A stretch of 64,000 nt of DNA from Siphonodentalium dalli (taxonomy: Eukaryota; Mollusca; Scaphopoda; Gadilida; Siphonodentaliidae): NCBI GenBank assembly GCA_032622095.1, contig CP136063.1:280421426-280485425 (forward strand), written 5' to 3'. Positions 47,440-59,300 of this stretch are shown here, piece by piece (the stretch's first letter is position 1; the number at the start of each line of letters is the position of its first letter). The notes under the pieces were generated by a model, which did not search any database, had not been told where the DNA came from, and was given only the letters and a program-made list of their open reading frames with translations. The translations under genes were made by a program, and so were the position numbers.

Positions 47440-48110
47440 TTAACTTTATGGGGGCATGTCAGGTTGGAAATTTCCAAGGTCGAAAGCTTGAAGTACTTGT
47501 AACAGTTGTAAAATTTCATTCTAAGAGGGACGCGCAAAAGGAATTTTGTGAACTCAGGACTGTGGTCTGCTTGTCGTGTTTTAAATGGGGTCACCTGGTC
47601 AAATAGGGGCCAAGCGAAGGACAGTTTTCCTTTTAATATGCTTAATTCCTTCACAAGGACCATCAGGTCTATTTTACTGATATTTAGTATGAAGGGTTCT
47701 TTGGTGTCTGTGATTCAAATTTATTCAGATGGGGCCACCAGGTTAAATAGGGTGGACCAGGGACATAACTTATGTCTCTATAGTAGTACTTAAAAAATCT
47801 AAACCCCAGTCACCGAAGGAACCTCCATACCAAACATAAGCTAAATAGGCCCGATGAATAAATTGTTTTAAGAATTACTATGGAAGGAAAGAGTTATGGC
47901 AATGGCTTCTCACCTATTAGACCTGATGAACTCATTTGAACAAATGTGAATGTAAGTCACCTAGGGGACAAACACACCAAAATATATAAACCCATTTGGT
48001 CTTTAATATGTATCTGGAGAAGAAAACAATTGATAGACGGATAGAGACATGAAGACAGATGGATGGATGGGAGAACAGTTTGACATAGAGACAGACAAAT
48101 TCAGTTCAAT
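47440..48110 (+). repeat. Diverged repeat units with GGTCACCTGGTCAAATAGGG
   Basis: Related blocks near 47585 and 47730, plus CAGTCACNGAAGGANCCTCC at 47810 and at 45450. It ends in a GACGGATAGAGACATGAAGA tail and a C-run. A dispersed repeat of unknown class. Confidence 0.45.
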
Positions 48111-48179
48111 ATGAATATACCCCCCCCCCAAGTTTTCTTTGCAAAATCAGGGTATAATGAGTTCAACTAGTTACTGGTG

Positions 48180-49080
48180 GTTAAAGGATTACAGTGCTCA
48201 TGAAACAACAAAACTCTATCGGAAAGCCACCCCTATTGTGATCACAATAATCCAAGTCCCATAAAAATCGCGTAATAAATAAGCCGAGAAATAAATAAAT
48301 AATACCGCCATCGGTTGTCGGCTATCTCCGTCGCAAAACCTCGCATGACGTCAAGCGAGGTAAACTAATTAAAAACACGGAATCGGAGTCGGAGTTAATT
48401 GTGTCTACCCATATGACGATGGAAAATCTGGAATAGACATCAGCGCGTGAGAGTGATGGAATTACTGCAGGGCATATCAATAGCATGTGTACACATGGTT
48501 AATTGTCATCGCCCGGTGAGTTATATTTACTCGTGATTTGTCTTAAGCGCTGTTTGGAAAGTTATTGTTTTGACAAAAAAAACTATAGAAGACCGATTGA
48601 GCGGTTTAGGTAACACTTTCGTGTCAAAAATAAAGCTTATAAAAACACGAGCAGGCATGTGAACTCTATTCGGGCGCGTGTTCACCGTGTTGTTTGAATT
48701 TTCCGTATATGTGTCCCGTATTTAGAATCATTCATTCGTAACAATTCCATATAAATGCAGTGTTTTCGGCTGTGGCCGGTCTAGTGACTCTCAGTTAGGT
48801 ATAATGTTTACGTGCCATTTGGCGGGATTTCTGTGGGAAACCTGTTGCGCAATATCAGAAGCCGATTACATATACCCAAATAAAGAACGTTTAATTTGAC
48901 AAGTCAGTCATGGTTACGAATACATACAATTGCAGTTAAAGTGGAGAGAATGTTGAATAATTCACGATAACAACTATTCTAAGTCGATTCCCCATTTCCT
49001 TCACCATGGCTCAATAAAGAGCGTTCCATGTTAAGAGTTTTCCTAATATGGTACGAATAAAAAGAGTTTAATAAAGCGGA
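48180..49080. other. Unassigned segment within the composite insertion
   Basis: No open frame of note or known terminus; comparatively unique sequence. Function unknown. Confidence 0.3.
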
Positions 49081-49209
49081 AATTGCTATGACTTGGAAGG
49101 ATATATAAAGCATGCATATCGGAAGTTCGTGTACATGTATTGACCTGTATTGGTGTAATCAGTAAAAAAAATCACGATGACAACTGTTCTAAGTCTAATA
49201 TTCGAACAG

Positions 49210-49655
49210 CCAGGCCTGAACATAGTGTCTGACATTTGCAGAATGAGGTACCCAAAGGATGAATTTAATGATGCAATCCTGCAATGCAGGCTAACATCAC
49301 CAAATTCACCCTCTGGGGACCTCATTCTGTTTAGGCCTCAACTGCTATGGGAGACATAGCATCAGATTGAAGTTCTCCAGTTAAATTTGGTGATGTGCAC
49401 CCATTGGGCACCTCAATTATGCATTTTATTTTCTACAGATAAGGGGATATAGAAACTAAACAGAAGAGAAAAAGTAAGTAAAATTGTCAATTGAAGACCC
49501 TATATACTTCCCAGAAGATGAGGCCTAAGCAGAATGAGGACCCTGGCTAGTGTATATGGTGATGCTAGCCTGCTGTGCAGGGAAGCATAACTAAATTCCT
49601 GTCTGGGGACCTCATTCTGCAAATGTCAGACACACTAAATTCAGGTTTGAGAACA
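49210..49655. mobile_element. GAATGAGGT-family hAT MITE, diverged
   Basis: Two-hairpin layout with decayed ends (CAGGCCTGAACATAGTGTCT / AAATTCAGGTTTG). Confidence 0.75.
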
Positions 49656-49879
49656 ATAATTTGCTTTGATTTGATTTTAATAACACACTGGCAGGAGTGC
49701 TAGCTAATGCATTTGTTTACACCTGTCAGCCTGATAACTTCTCAATGATGTCTCAACATCTGATGACTGTGTATTTATATTAACTCTCTCTCTCTCCCTC
49801 TGTAGCTAATACAATTGACTGAATCTGCTGGTGGGAGAGATCCTGTGAGTTAGGAGATGAGATGGGGTGGGATGCTGTT

Positions 49880-50250
49880 GGTTGAGGGCAGGGTGGTGGT
49901 CTGGGTTATGTGGGGGGGGGGGCCCCGGGGGGGTGATGGAAAGGGAAAATTTCCATGATTTCATTAAAGATTTTCATAACTCTGCGGATGTTACAACGGT
50001 GTTAGTTTTTCTATTTTTTGAAAAGGAGTTCGGTCTGAATTTTAAATTTTTTTTATTATTTTTATTTGGAGTTATGTCCCTGGGTCCACCCCTATTTGAC
50101 CCAGTGACCTCATTTTACATAGGGAACATCCACACGAAATATGAACTCATTCGGTCTTACAGTTCCAGAGGAGAAGATGTTTAAAGAATTGTTGACGGAC
50201 GGACGGATGAGAAGTGATGACTATAGCTCCACCGGAGACTTCGTCTCAGG
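49880..50250 (+). repeat. Dispersed repeat 3' end with GACGGACGG tail and hairpin
   Basis: GGTCCACCCCTATTTGACCC, a GACGGACGGACGGATGAGAA tail, then hairpin CCGGAGACTTCGTCTCAGG and GAGCTAA. This tail design resembles the Helitron-like ends at 4187 and 25242. Confidence 0.6.
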
Positions 50251-50254
50251 TGAG

Positions 50255-50540
50255 CTAAAAAGTGCTTAAGGGTATATAGGGTTTGAAAATGTGCTGAAGG
50301 GCACACAGGGTTTGTGATCGGCACGAACACCATTAATTAAATTGTGTTTATGAAAGTCTGGCGCCCATTAGCAGTTTAATTGTTTTCAGTACATTTTAAT
50401 ATTCATTGGAACGTAAACAATTATTCTCTAACAGAAATCATGGCAGATACGAAAACTCAATGTCATTTAGAACGACATTTCAAACCGTGTGTACCCTTCA
50501 GCACATTTTGAAAATCCTGTGTACACTTCAGCACTTTTTT
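50255..50540. mobile_element. MITE with AAAAAGTGCTNAAGG termini
   Basis: Left AAAAAGTGCTTAAGGGTATA and right TACACTTCAGCACTTTTTT are inverted copies. A second inner inverted pair (GAAAATGTGCTGAAGGG) lies next to each end, so each end holds two tandem related units. Confidence 0.75.
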
Positions 50541-51055
50541 TGGTGAGAGTGACCCCTTCGGCACTAGTATCTTCAAAAGGACATTGATGCGATAGAGAGA
50601 ATATACAAGAGGGCAACAAGATTCATAAAAAATGACTACCACACAAGAGTAAAAGGGGCAGTAACAGAAATGATGAGTGAAGAAAAGATAACGCCACTCA
50701 CAATAAGAAGTCAGATGAGGACGAAACTTTTCTGCAGAGTAATTGATGGGTTAAAATTGGTACCGGCTATTTGATCGAAAGACATATTTAACACCAAAGA
50801 AATAGGGAAGTAAAATGAAGGATGAAAAAATATCCAGGGTTCGAGTCAATAAACATCATTGAAAAAGAGGAGTGTATAAACTCAAACTCACTCAAGGATT
50901 AGAACGAACATCTCACAATATAAACACTCATTCTTTGTATGGACAATTGACAAGTGTAACAGCTTGGAGAAACATCTAACATACAATACATGTAACATCA
51001 TGTAGTCCTCCACAACGCAACATACATGCAGTCGGAAAGCTCCCTTGCTGAAAAG

Positions 51056-51530
51056 ATATGTACAGATACAGCTACAGAGTACCGGTAGCGGATCGATAGC
51101 TCAAGTTGGTTTGTGGGCCGGCCGGATGACCTCTGAGCTACACCTTCAACATGGTCCAATTTCGAATCCAACATACATGTAGTATCGGTCAGAGTTTGTG
51201 TCGCTATCTCCATCCCTAGTACCATGTGCATCACAAATCAATCATTGATGCCACAATCAGTGCTCTGAAAACGATTCCAGAAGCAAATGAATCTCAGACA
51301 AAAATTTTAAAACACATACTGGGGCGAATTTTGTACCTCGGCTCCTCTCGTAATCAGATAATGTCATGACCAGGATTGACATTAGGTTCCAAGGGCACAC
51401 AGTCGGATCGGGAGCTGACGCTAAATTGCTATCCTGTGTGCAACTATATCATATGCACACATTAAAGATCCCTACACTACAGTGATGAAGAAGTCACGGA
51501 TTGGGCAAAAAAAAAAAATCCTGGACAAAT
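51056..51530 (+). mobile_element. tRNA-derived SINE
   Basis: A-box ATAGCTCAAGTTGG and B-box TTTCGAATCC at tRNA-like spacing, then a body ending with ACACATTAAAGATCCCTACA, a block seen in SINEs of marine invertebrates, and an A-run near 51510. Confidence 0.75.
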
Positions 51531-52689
51531 TGGGTGGTGGATCTACTTGATCCCAGTGTCACTATGGCCAGCATTGGCCCATGCACTGAAAACTCAACAG
51601 ATACGGATACAGAAGTATAGCCATTCATGTGTAACTGTAAATTGTGCAAGATTGGAATTTGGACGTCACTTGAAATTGAATGATTGGAATTGAAAATTGA
51701 ACAGTTTCCTATTATATAATATTGATTGGTCAAATTATAATTGTTTAATGTTATACTACATTATTAAAAAGTTAACAGTTTTACTGGGTTGTAATATTTC
51801 AGCGTAACTGGTGAAATAACATGAACATTGAACGTCAGTTTTTTCAGTCACGCCCAAAAAAATTATTACCGGTTGCTACGAAAATAGGATAGATAAATCG
51901 AATGCAAATCTTTTACGCGTTAAAAACACAAACAATCGTCATTGAAACAATATATTCACCTTATAGTTATCGAATCCATTCAGTACGTCCTGTTTTAAAG
52001 TCGGCCTGCCTATCATATTTGCAGATTTTCAGCAAATCAAGAAAGTGTGATGTTGATGTTGTCGTTACCATATGAAAACTGGGCTGATTTGACGACCAAT
52101 GGCACGCCAACGAACATTCCACGTGGAATCTATTTATAGAAAACTTTCCTAAACAATCTGGGCACGTTGTCCTCTTAACCCCATTACTGCTACGATATTC
52201 AATAATAAGACGAAGAGTCGATCATTGTGTTTTATCGAGAATATTGCCACGGGCACAATCGATACCCATTGTCCATAATGGCACGTCGCAAAGCATCATT
52301 AATTAACTTTTGTATATGTACGTCATTGTAAATAATAGTAATTAGTACTTCCATAACAAATGGACCATAATAATGTCAGTGTTTGAGGGTCAACAAAGCA
52401 AGCAATTAATTTTACGTACATGTTGGCTGCATTGTTATTTTTTTTAAATTATATAGATAAGCATAATCTGTTCTTTCATGAGCGGCGGTATTGTCTGCAT
52501 GCATTTCACACAATGTGTCGACTCGATATAATTATGTCAGTCACAACCGCGTGGTCTTATATTGCCTGGTTATATGAGGGTATATCACCCCCCCCCCTTC
52601 GGTACGCTGGATTCTGGGTGTTTTGAAGCCGTACGCGGGATTCATACCCCCGAATTAACTGGTATTCGGGTTCAAGCTAAATATCTTGG

Positions 52690-53920
52690 ACGCAGTTTTT
52701 GATGGCGCAAAGTAATAGTATGTGCTAGTTATATCTGTATGAATGAGTGAGTATAGCGTCCATTTCTCTACACACGCAGTTAATAATGGGAGCACATCCT
52801 TTCGGTTCATTGTGTGTCCCAAGACTGCAAATGGGGTAGTTTGACCTAACACATTACATTTCGTTTTTGCCAGCCGCCTTTTGTAAAGTGTTCCAGGATT
52901 TCGAGAACAAAACCACCCATACAAATTGTAAATAATACATGAGAGCATATAGATTCTGTTCAGCGTGTGCTGCAGAGTTTAGAAGGGTTATGGGTACCCC
53001 AAACAGTGAGATTTCGTCTTCTCTTTGCTAGCCACTTTTTGTAAAGTGCCCCAAACATTGGGAAGCCAGCCAACCCACCCATCGTGCAATGAAGAGGTAT
53101 ATTTCCTGAATTACATACCATTTGTCCACACCCCAGTTAATATTGAGAACATGTCCATCCATTAGTGTGTTTAAGACTGTAAATGGGGTAGGGTGCTCAA
53201 AGAAAATATTCAGCTTTGGTTTTTGCCAGCCGCCTTTTGTAAAGTACCCTAGGATTTTGGGAACAAAACTACCCATATAACATGTATATTCCCTGATAGC
53301 ATTACCTTTCGTTCACACTGTGATTTAATAATAAAAGCATGAATTTTCGGAGCATGGTGTGTTCAAGAGTTTAAATGGGCATATAAAGGGGTACCACAAA
53401 ACAAAAAATATTCGCCTTTGGAGTTTGCCATCCGATTTTCGTAAAGTGCTAAAGGCTTTCGGGATCCAACCAACCCATCCATCAACACCATGTATGCGTC
53501 CCGATATTACTATTTTTGCCCACATCCTCAGTTAATATTTACAGTAATCATTTCAGTTCGTGAGTTGTTCAACTTTAACACTTCAATTGTGTAGTGGGGG
53601 GGGGGGGCTAAAACAGCAAATTCGTCTTTCTTATATATTTATCAGCCACTTTGTGTAAAGCGACACATGCACAACCCATCCATACAAATTATGTATTCTC
53701 TGATATAACTACATTCCCGTCACACTCTCGGTTAATATAGAGAATTAGAGATCATATAGCTTAATTTCGTATTGCGTTGAAGTCTTTAAATTGGGTAGAG
53801 TGTTCTTGAAAATATAGCAAATTCGCCCTTCATATTTGCCAAGCAAAGTGCCACACTGTTTCGGGAACAAACCCATCCATAAACATTGTATATTTCCTTA
53901 TGTAATTGTCCTTTATAATT
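52690..53920. repeat. About 200 bp tandem repeat, six diverged units
   Basis: Reference block GCCAGCCGCCTTTTGTAAAG recurs near 52870, 53025, 53225, 53425, 53640 and 53830, with 'ACCCATCCATA' and 'GTTAATATNGAGA' blocks in order between. Confidence 0.75.
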
Positions 53921-54109
53921 ACATGCTTCTTAATACTGAGATCATATTTTGTTCAGTTCGTGGTGTGTTCAGGACGTCTAATAGGGCGGGGGAGCAACAA
54001 TGATTTTGTTCTGTATGATTATGTTAGTCTATATTATGTGTCGTTTAGAACAAATACTTCAGTTGCTCAAAGTCGATATGTGTTATAATATAAAATTACA
54101 TGTCATAAA

Positions 54110-54860
54110 TAAAATATTGTGTTGTTGTTGTTGTAACTGGGGGTTTAATTGGAAACCTGAGGTCATCTAAAACCAGGCTCGCGGTGTCTACGGATCAGGT
54201 TTTCATCACACGAATAATGATTAGATGCTCATTAGAATAAATTAGAAAGGTCTGTCTTGTTATCATAAATATGTAGTTTTTCCATCGACGTATATTGTAG
54301 ATCGATGGTTTTTCTACCAAATCGCGTCCGGGGGAGCGGTACCTAATTCCAATATCTTGAAAACCGTTGACAATTTCTGTCAAATTCTTTCTACTTGTGA
54401 TGTCCAGAGAACTACTGAGCCATATGAATTATAGAGTTGGTCACGTATTGTTTATAACAAAGGTTTTAGTACTTAACATCGATGTTAATGCATGCAAAAT
54501 TAACTGTTATCAATAAAATAATTGTTGTTGTTGTAACTGGGGGTCTGAAAGCCTGAACACATCTGTAATCGATTAAACGGCATCTCTGGACAACACTTTC
54601 AGTACAAGATTCATATTGGGTCCCATTCAGATCAATTCGAAAATGTTTGTAATGTCATTATCAAAAATATGTATTTTTTTCGACCAAAAATGTGTTTGGG
54701 GGAAGGGTAGCTAAAATCCAATATCTCGCAAACCGTTCAAAGTTTTTGTTAACTTCTTTCTTCATATGCTTGACAGATAACTACTACACCATATGGACTA
54801 AATATTTCAATATTATTGCAATATCCGTTTGAATGATAATGTTCGAAAAATATTTTTGTT
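54110..54860. repeat. Two-unit repeat, about 407 bp period
   Basis: TGTTGTTGTTGTAACTGGGG at about 54121 and 54527 starts two diverged units, each with CCAATATCTNGNAAACCGTT. Confidence 0.6.
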
Positions 54861-55239
54861 TTTAAAAAGAGCGATTTTTCAATTTTTTTTAAATGTTTCG
54901 GCTCCAAATGGCACGAAAATCAAAATTAACCACCACTTCTTGCATATCAGGTACAGATATGGTATGCTGTAGTCATTTTGACGCCTACAATGTGGGCTAA
55001 TAACTCAGGACATAGCCGCAGGGCTCACTTTACCAAAATCGTTAATTTCTGGGAAAAGTCACTGGTGGGTATTGTTCATCGTCGATTTGAGAATAGCCAC
55101 CACCAATTCCGTTATTTTTCACTATCATTTTCGTCTACAGTATATATTTCTCCTTAAAAAAGGTTGGTTTTAACTTGTTCTACCGTGGGTAGGGGTACCC
55201 GACCACTTTTGGCGTTTGGCCGCTGTACTATATACGTAG

Positions 55240-56375
55240 TCAGAGGGGAACGGGACTACCCGCCCCCAATGCTATTTTGGGGGCGGGTTGTCCCGATAAA
55301 TGAGGGCGGGTTGTCCCGAAATTGTTAAAGGGGTACTGTACACAGAGATAGGCATTTTTTTTTTACTCCCATTGAAATAAATTTCAAGTTAGATTGTGTT
55401 CGTGTTATATGAGTTTCGTATAAACCTAATTTAGAGAAGAAAATATTGATCTTGGAAAGAAAAATATTACGATTTCAAACTACGCGCCATGTTTTTGACC
55501 TTCACCGGAGAAGACGCAGGTCTCAGGAAGAACCGGAAGTTCATTGCTCACAGCTTCGATTGATGCATTCAATCTCTTCCATCGAACAATCTCACTCCCT
55601 ATAAAAGTACTTGACGCTTTATGACTCTTGTTTCTTTCTCCTTTATTCCGAATCGGTTATAACGGGCCTTCCTTTTGCAACATGTTTTGTTTGCAACTCA
55701 ATAATGTTCGCGAACGGTCGTCAATAAAAGACACGCAGCAGATGCGATTTCAAGAACGGTAACTCGTAATGGCATAATTCGCCATTTTATGACTCCAGCC
55801 ATAAATTAATTTATATTAAATAATTCAATTTTACTTTTACGATAGCCTGTTAACCGGAACATTTTGAGTAGACATCGTCGACTCAAATTAGTTATTTTAT
55901 AATATAATATTCATATTAGTTCGCTATTGTTACCGGGAATTTATTGAAATTGGTGTACAGTACCCCTTTAATGGTAATTATGTTCTTTTTATGTTCTTTC
56001 AAAACAAACATTTGATGCAATGCCACCTCATCGCCTCAGCCATCATCAGACCAGACTTAAAATTTTGTTTTTAATCTTCGTTCATATTCATTCATTCCGT
56101 TTTTAAATTTCGTTCATTAAACTTCGTAATAAATAAACATATTATCGTTGATACATTTTTGTGTTCATAAGTTATATTATATTACATGTGTATTTATTGT
56201 TGTCCATGTTGTTAAATCAAACAACCCAGTTTCGTTAAACAAACATCTCATAATCCCCTCACACCTCCTAATTAGCCACTGATTACCGCTAATTGATTTT
56301 TGGGGGCGGGTTGTCTCAGAGTGAAAGGGGGCGGATTGTCCCGGGGGCGGGTAGTCACGGACCCCCCTTCAGAGC
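55240..56375. repeat. GGGGCGGGTTGTCCCG motif cluster bracketing a MITE
   Basis: Copies of GGGCGGGTTGTCCCG or close variants lie at about 55284, 55306, 56304, 56329 and 56344, with inverted ACTACCCGCCCCC at 55255. They enclose a TTAA MITE. Probably one larger repeat split by that MITE. Confidence 0.6.
55325..55971. mobile_element. TTAA MITE, AGGGGTACTGTACAC termini
   Basis: TTAA on both sides and perfect 15 bp inverted ends AGGGGTACTGTACAC. 647 bp, no coding. A further TTAA class with its own termini and no hairpin module. Confidence 0.87.
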
Positions 56376-56624
56376 AGTCTCGTGAATGTGACCGATCATC
56401 ATTTATTTTAGTATCTACAACGTCAAACCTTTCAAAGTGCACCGCCATAGAACAACATGAGAGTTATGCATATAGTACTGGTTAAAATGTGAAGATCATA
56501 TTGTCTATGTCTCACAATAGCAATCATGGTTGCCTCCAACCAGGGGACAAAACACGAATATTTCGCTGTTATCACAAGAATGCATGGTGGTATATTATGA
56601 ACACAATTTATCAAAGCACAAAGG

Positions 56625-57988
56625 TATGGGAGGCCAAATTCACATTTAATAATGAATTGCGCTTAAGCGCAATTGATTGCGCTTAAGCGCAAATAATTGC
56701 GCTTAAGCGCAAATACCACATATTGTGCTTAAGCGCAAATAGGGCATTTACAAGCGCAATTAATTGTGCTTAAGCGCAATCAAGCGCAATTAATTGTGCT
56801 TAAGCGCAATCAATTGCGCTTAAGCATAATTGTGACTACTATCTAACCTACCCATAAACTATTAGCATGACCTGGTGTATCACCTAGCAACACAAGATGA
56901 GCATTGGGCTAATTTTGACCTGTACTCAACAGTCAACTGTGAGTATGTGTTCAACAAGGAGAATCCCTAATTACATATTATCAGCATCCCTCTATCCAAA
57001 GAATTGATGTCGCCTTCCCGGAACTCTTAGTAATTTTTTGTATGATGTTTTTAATGTATTTTTGCACAGATTTTAGCCTATACATGCATGCGGTGTCACT
57101 GCATGAGGGCTTTCTTACCTCATACAGTAATGCTCTAATTAATCGACTTCTTAACCACAGCAGAATTATGGGTAACGTTTCAGGATTTAGTCGGAAATAT
57201 GGCTTGTTGCCATTCATCGAAAAGCTCTCGAGAGCTTTCCAATGAATGGCAACAAGCCATATTTCCGACTAAATCCTGAAAAGTTATCCATAATTCTGCT
57301 GTGGTTAAGGAGTCGATTAATTAGAGCATTACTGTATGGTTTACTTATTGACTTAAATCAGGGGGGGGGGGGGAACCCTATTTCCATATTATCAGCATCC
57401 CTGTCCAAAAAATGGTGTGTAATCACTGGAGCTTTGGTGTCTCAGTCCTGGAGCTCTAGTTTTTCTTATTAAATCAGCATCTCTTGCACAAATCTATAGT
57501 ATTTTCATGATCATATAGTGTGAATGTGGTGTCACCGAGGGCTTGCTTCCCTCATATGGTGTGCCTGTATACTCGAAAATTTAAGAAAATCAATGTCGCC
57601 CCAACTAATACAGAAAGTAATGCTATTGCAAGTAGCCCCAACTAATATATCCCGAAGATAATATAATGCTATCACGAGTCGCTCCAACTAAAACAGAAGG
57701 TGATACTATTGCGAGTCAGCCATTTTGATAAAGAAGTTGGGCTAGCTCCCTACCCAATCAAACCAATGAAACCAAGAGGTGACATGTCAATAGGAGTTAA
57801 TGCTAAGTTATGGAGAAACCTATTTATTCACCAGGGGTGTTTTGTTACATATAACCATGAATTGCGCTTAAGCGCAATTAATTGCGCTTAAGCGCAAATA
57901 ATTACGCGTAAGCGCAATTAATTGCGCTTAAGCGCAATGATTGCGCTTAAGCACAATTAATTATTAAATGTGAATTTGGCCTCCCATA
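56625..57988. mobile_element. Element with TTGCGCTTAAGCGCAA palindrome arrays at both ends
   Basis: Inverted ends TATGGGAGGCCAAATTCACA (about 28 bp in all), flanked by CAAAGG on both sides. Just inside each end is an array of the 16 bp palindrome TTGCGCTTAAGCGCAA: seven copies on the left (56657-56829), five on the right (57862-57956), mostly 20 bp apart. The centre has no transposase and holds a nested MITE (57123-57336). Confidence 0.88.
57123..57336. mobile_element. Complete TACAGTAATGC-family palindromic MITE, nested
   Basis: 214 bp, near-perfect mirror halves joined at GAAAAGCTCTCGAGAGCTTTC. Ends TACAGTAATGCTCTAATTAA. Confidence 0.9.
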
Positions 57989-59039
57989 CAAAGGAGTACC
58001 ATAGCCTAGCTTCAATAAATTATAAACTTCGCCAATATGGTTTACATATTCTGTGGTTGAGACAGTGTTTATAGCTGGAAATTAATTTGGTTATATACTC
58101 ACCAAAGTACTACGAAAAGTACTACGATTTCTGCAACCGCATCACCGCATTTACCCCTTTTCCCTAATGTTACATATAATTGGTGTACACAAAACCATAT
58201 ATAGCAACATTTAGAAAATGTTCAAAGCTGAAATAACAGCTTTAATCGACGATCTCCTGCTATTTAGCACAATTACGTGGGTGGTACTGGTCAGATATTT
58301 TCAAACAAACGATACGGAAAACTAATATTGTGAATCGCGTGGTAGTATATTCCAGTTGTAAAGTGGGGAATGAAGTAATTTGAACAAAATGGTCTTCTGA
58401 TAAACCGGTTTGGTAGCAGCGTAAAAAATAGTCTTAAATAATCTGTAAGATGCACCATCTCTTTGATCTGGTGAGATTTGGCGCTGTTCTATTGAAGAGA
58501 TGGGTATTTCTTTGCAGTATGATAAGCATTGGGACATATATGTATGCTATATATTATCATGGAGAGTGTAGAAAATTCCATAAATGTAACCAGTATTTAT
58601 ACCACAAGCGTGTGCACTTCAGTTCATAAGTTACATTCAATAATTAATCACAATGCCAAATGAAACTACCATGCACTGCGTTGCGAAACATTACTTTGTA
58701 CGTTGCATGAACAAAATTATTATATTTTGGCCTGACAGTTGGATGTTGGATAAGCAGAAAAACCGAACTTTATAGACGTAAACCATTGGCTTTGACTTGC
58801 GTTGCAGTGACCAATAAATCCTTCAGATGGATCTGTTTTAATGATCTGTGTACCTTTTGAGATACTAAACAACATACTTAAACATTAGTAATACGTATTT
58901 TCACTCCTACATGGTTATGCCCCGGTTCCATATTCCCGATTTTCTGTCCCGAATTAGTATATTCGGCACCAATTCGGGACCAGACCAAATCGGCAGCATT
59001 CGAGAGAATTCTGGACGAGTTTTATTCCAAAAGCCGCCG

Positions 59040-59300
59040 AACTGATGACAAAATTTAATCGTCCCGAACATTGCCGAGTATTCCAGAATGCTTCCGAATT
59101 TCTTCCCGAATGATAAAGAATTATCCCGAACTGATACCGAAATTTCGTGCGAGTAGCTGCCGAATTACCCAGATTACTACCGACTTGTTGCCGAATACCC
59201 CGAATCAATGCCGAACTGGTAACGAATTGATGCCGAATAAATACCGAATTGGTATTCAATTGCTGCCGAACGTCCCGAATCGATGCCGAAATTTGCAGAT
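59040..59300. repeat. 11 bp tandem repeat (TGCCGAATTGA-type), left arm
   Basis: Consecutive 11-mers such as TGCCGAACTGG, TAACGAATTGA, TGCCGAATAAA, TACCGAATTGG. The inverted arm has the same kind of repeat at 63640-63760. Confidence 0.85.

Larger units (their letters stand above)
44920..50563. mobile_element. 5.6 kb composite insertion with inverted ends and 7-8 bp target duplication
   Basis: Ends GAAGGGGTCACTCTCACCAA (left) and its complement (right), flanked by CTAGTATC on each side. The RT frame resumes directly after the right copy. Inside are a 1335 bp hAT-type element, a GAATGAGGT MITE, a 280 bp MITE and unassigned repeats. No transposase was recognised. Confidence 0.75.
44057..50990 (+). 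pseudogene. Non-LTR retrotransposon reverse transcriptase remnant, split by two insertions
   Basis: Three colinear pieces, 44057-44095, 44484-44919 and 50572-50990, read in one frame once the insertions are set aside. Motifs: LGPLLFLCHINDL (RT palm), LFADDCLL (catalytic FADD box), MQFNSKKC, TTYLGLTI, then the C-terminal AAEVWDP ... IYKRATRFIKNDY block. This order is typical of CR1/Jockey-superfamily LINEs. At least four in-frame stops (three fit C-to-T decay of CGA or CAA codons) show it is dead. The 5' part is missing. Confidence 0.85.

Noticed and set aside
13799-49359. A recurring open frame reading ICRMRSPEGEFSDA... in many places and on both strands, as if a conserved small protein family.
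   Set aside because: Each instance is the translation of the GAATGAGGTCCCCAGAGGGT palindrome of the hAT MITE; the mirror strand gives SPSGDLIL. It follows the repeat, not a gene.
51056-51160. A functional tRNA gene.
   Set aside because: A- and B-boxes are present, but arms do not pair into a cloverleaf and a SINE body follows.
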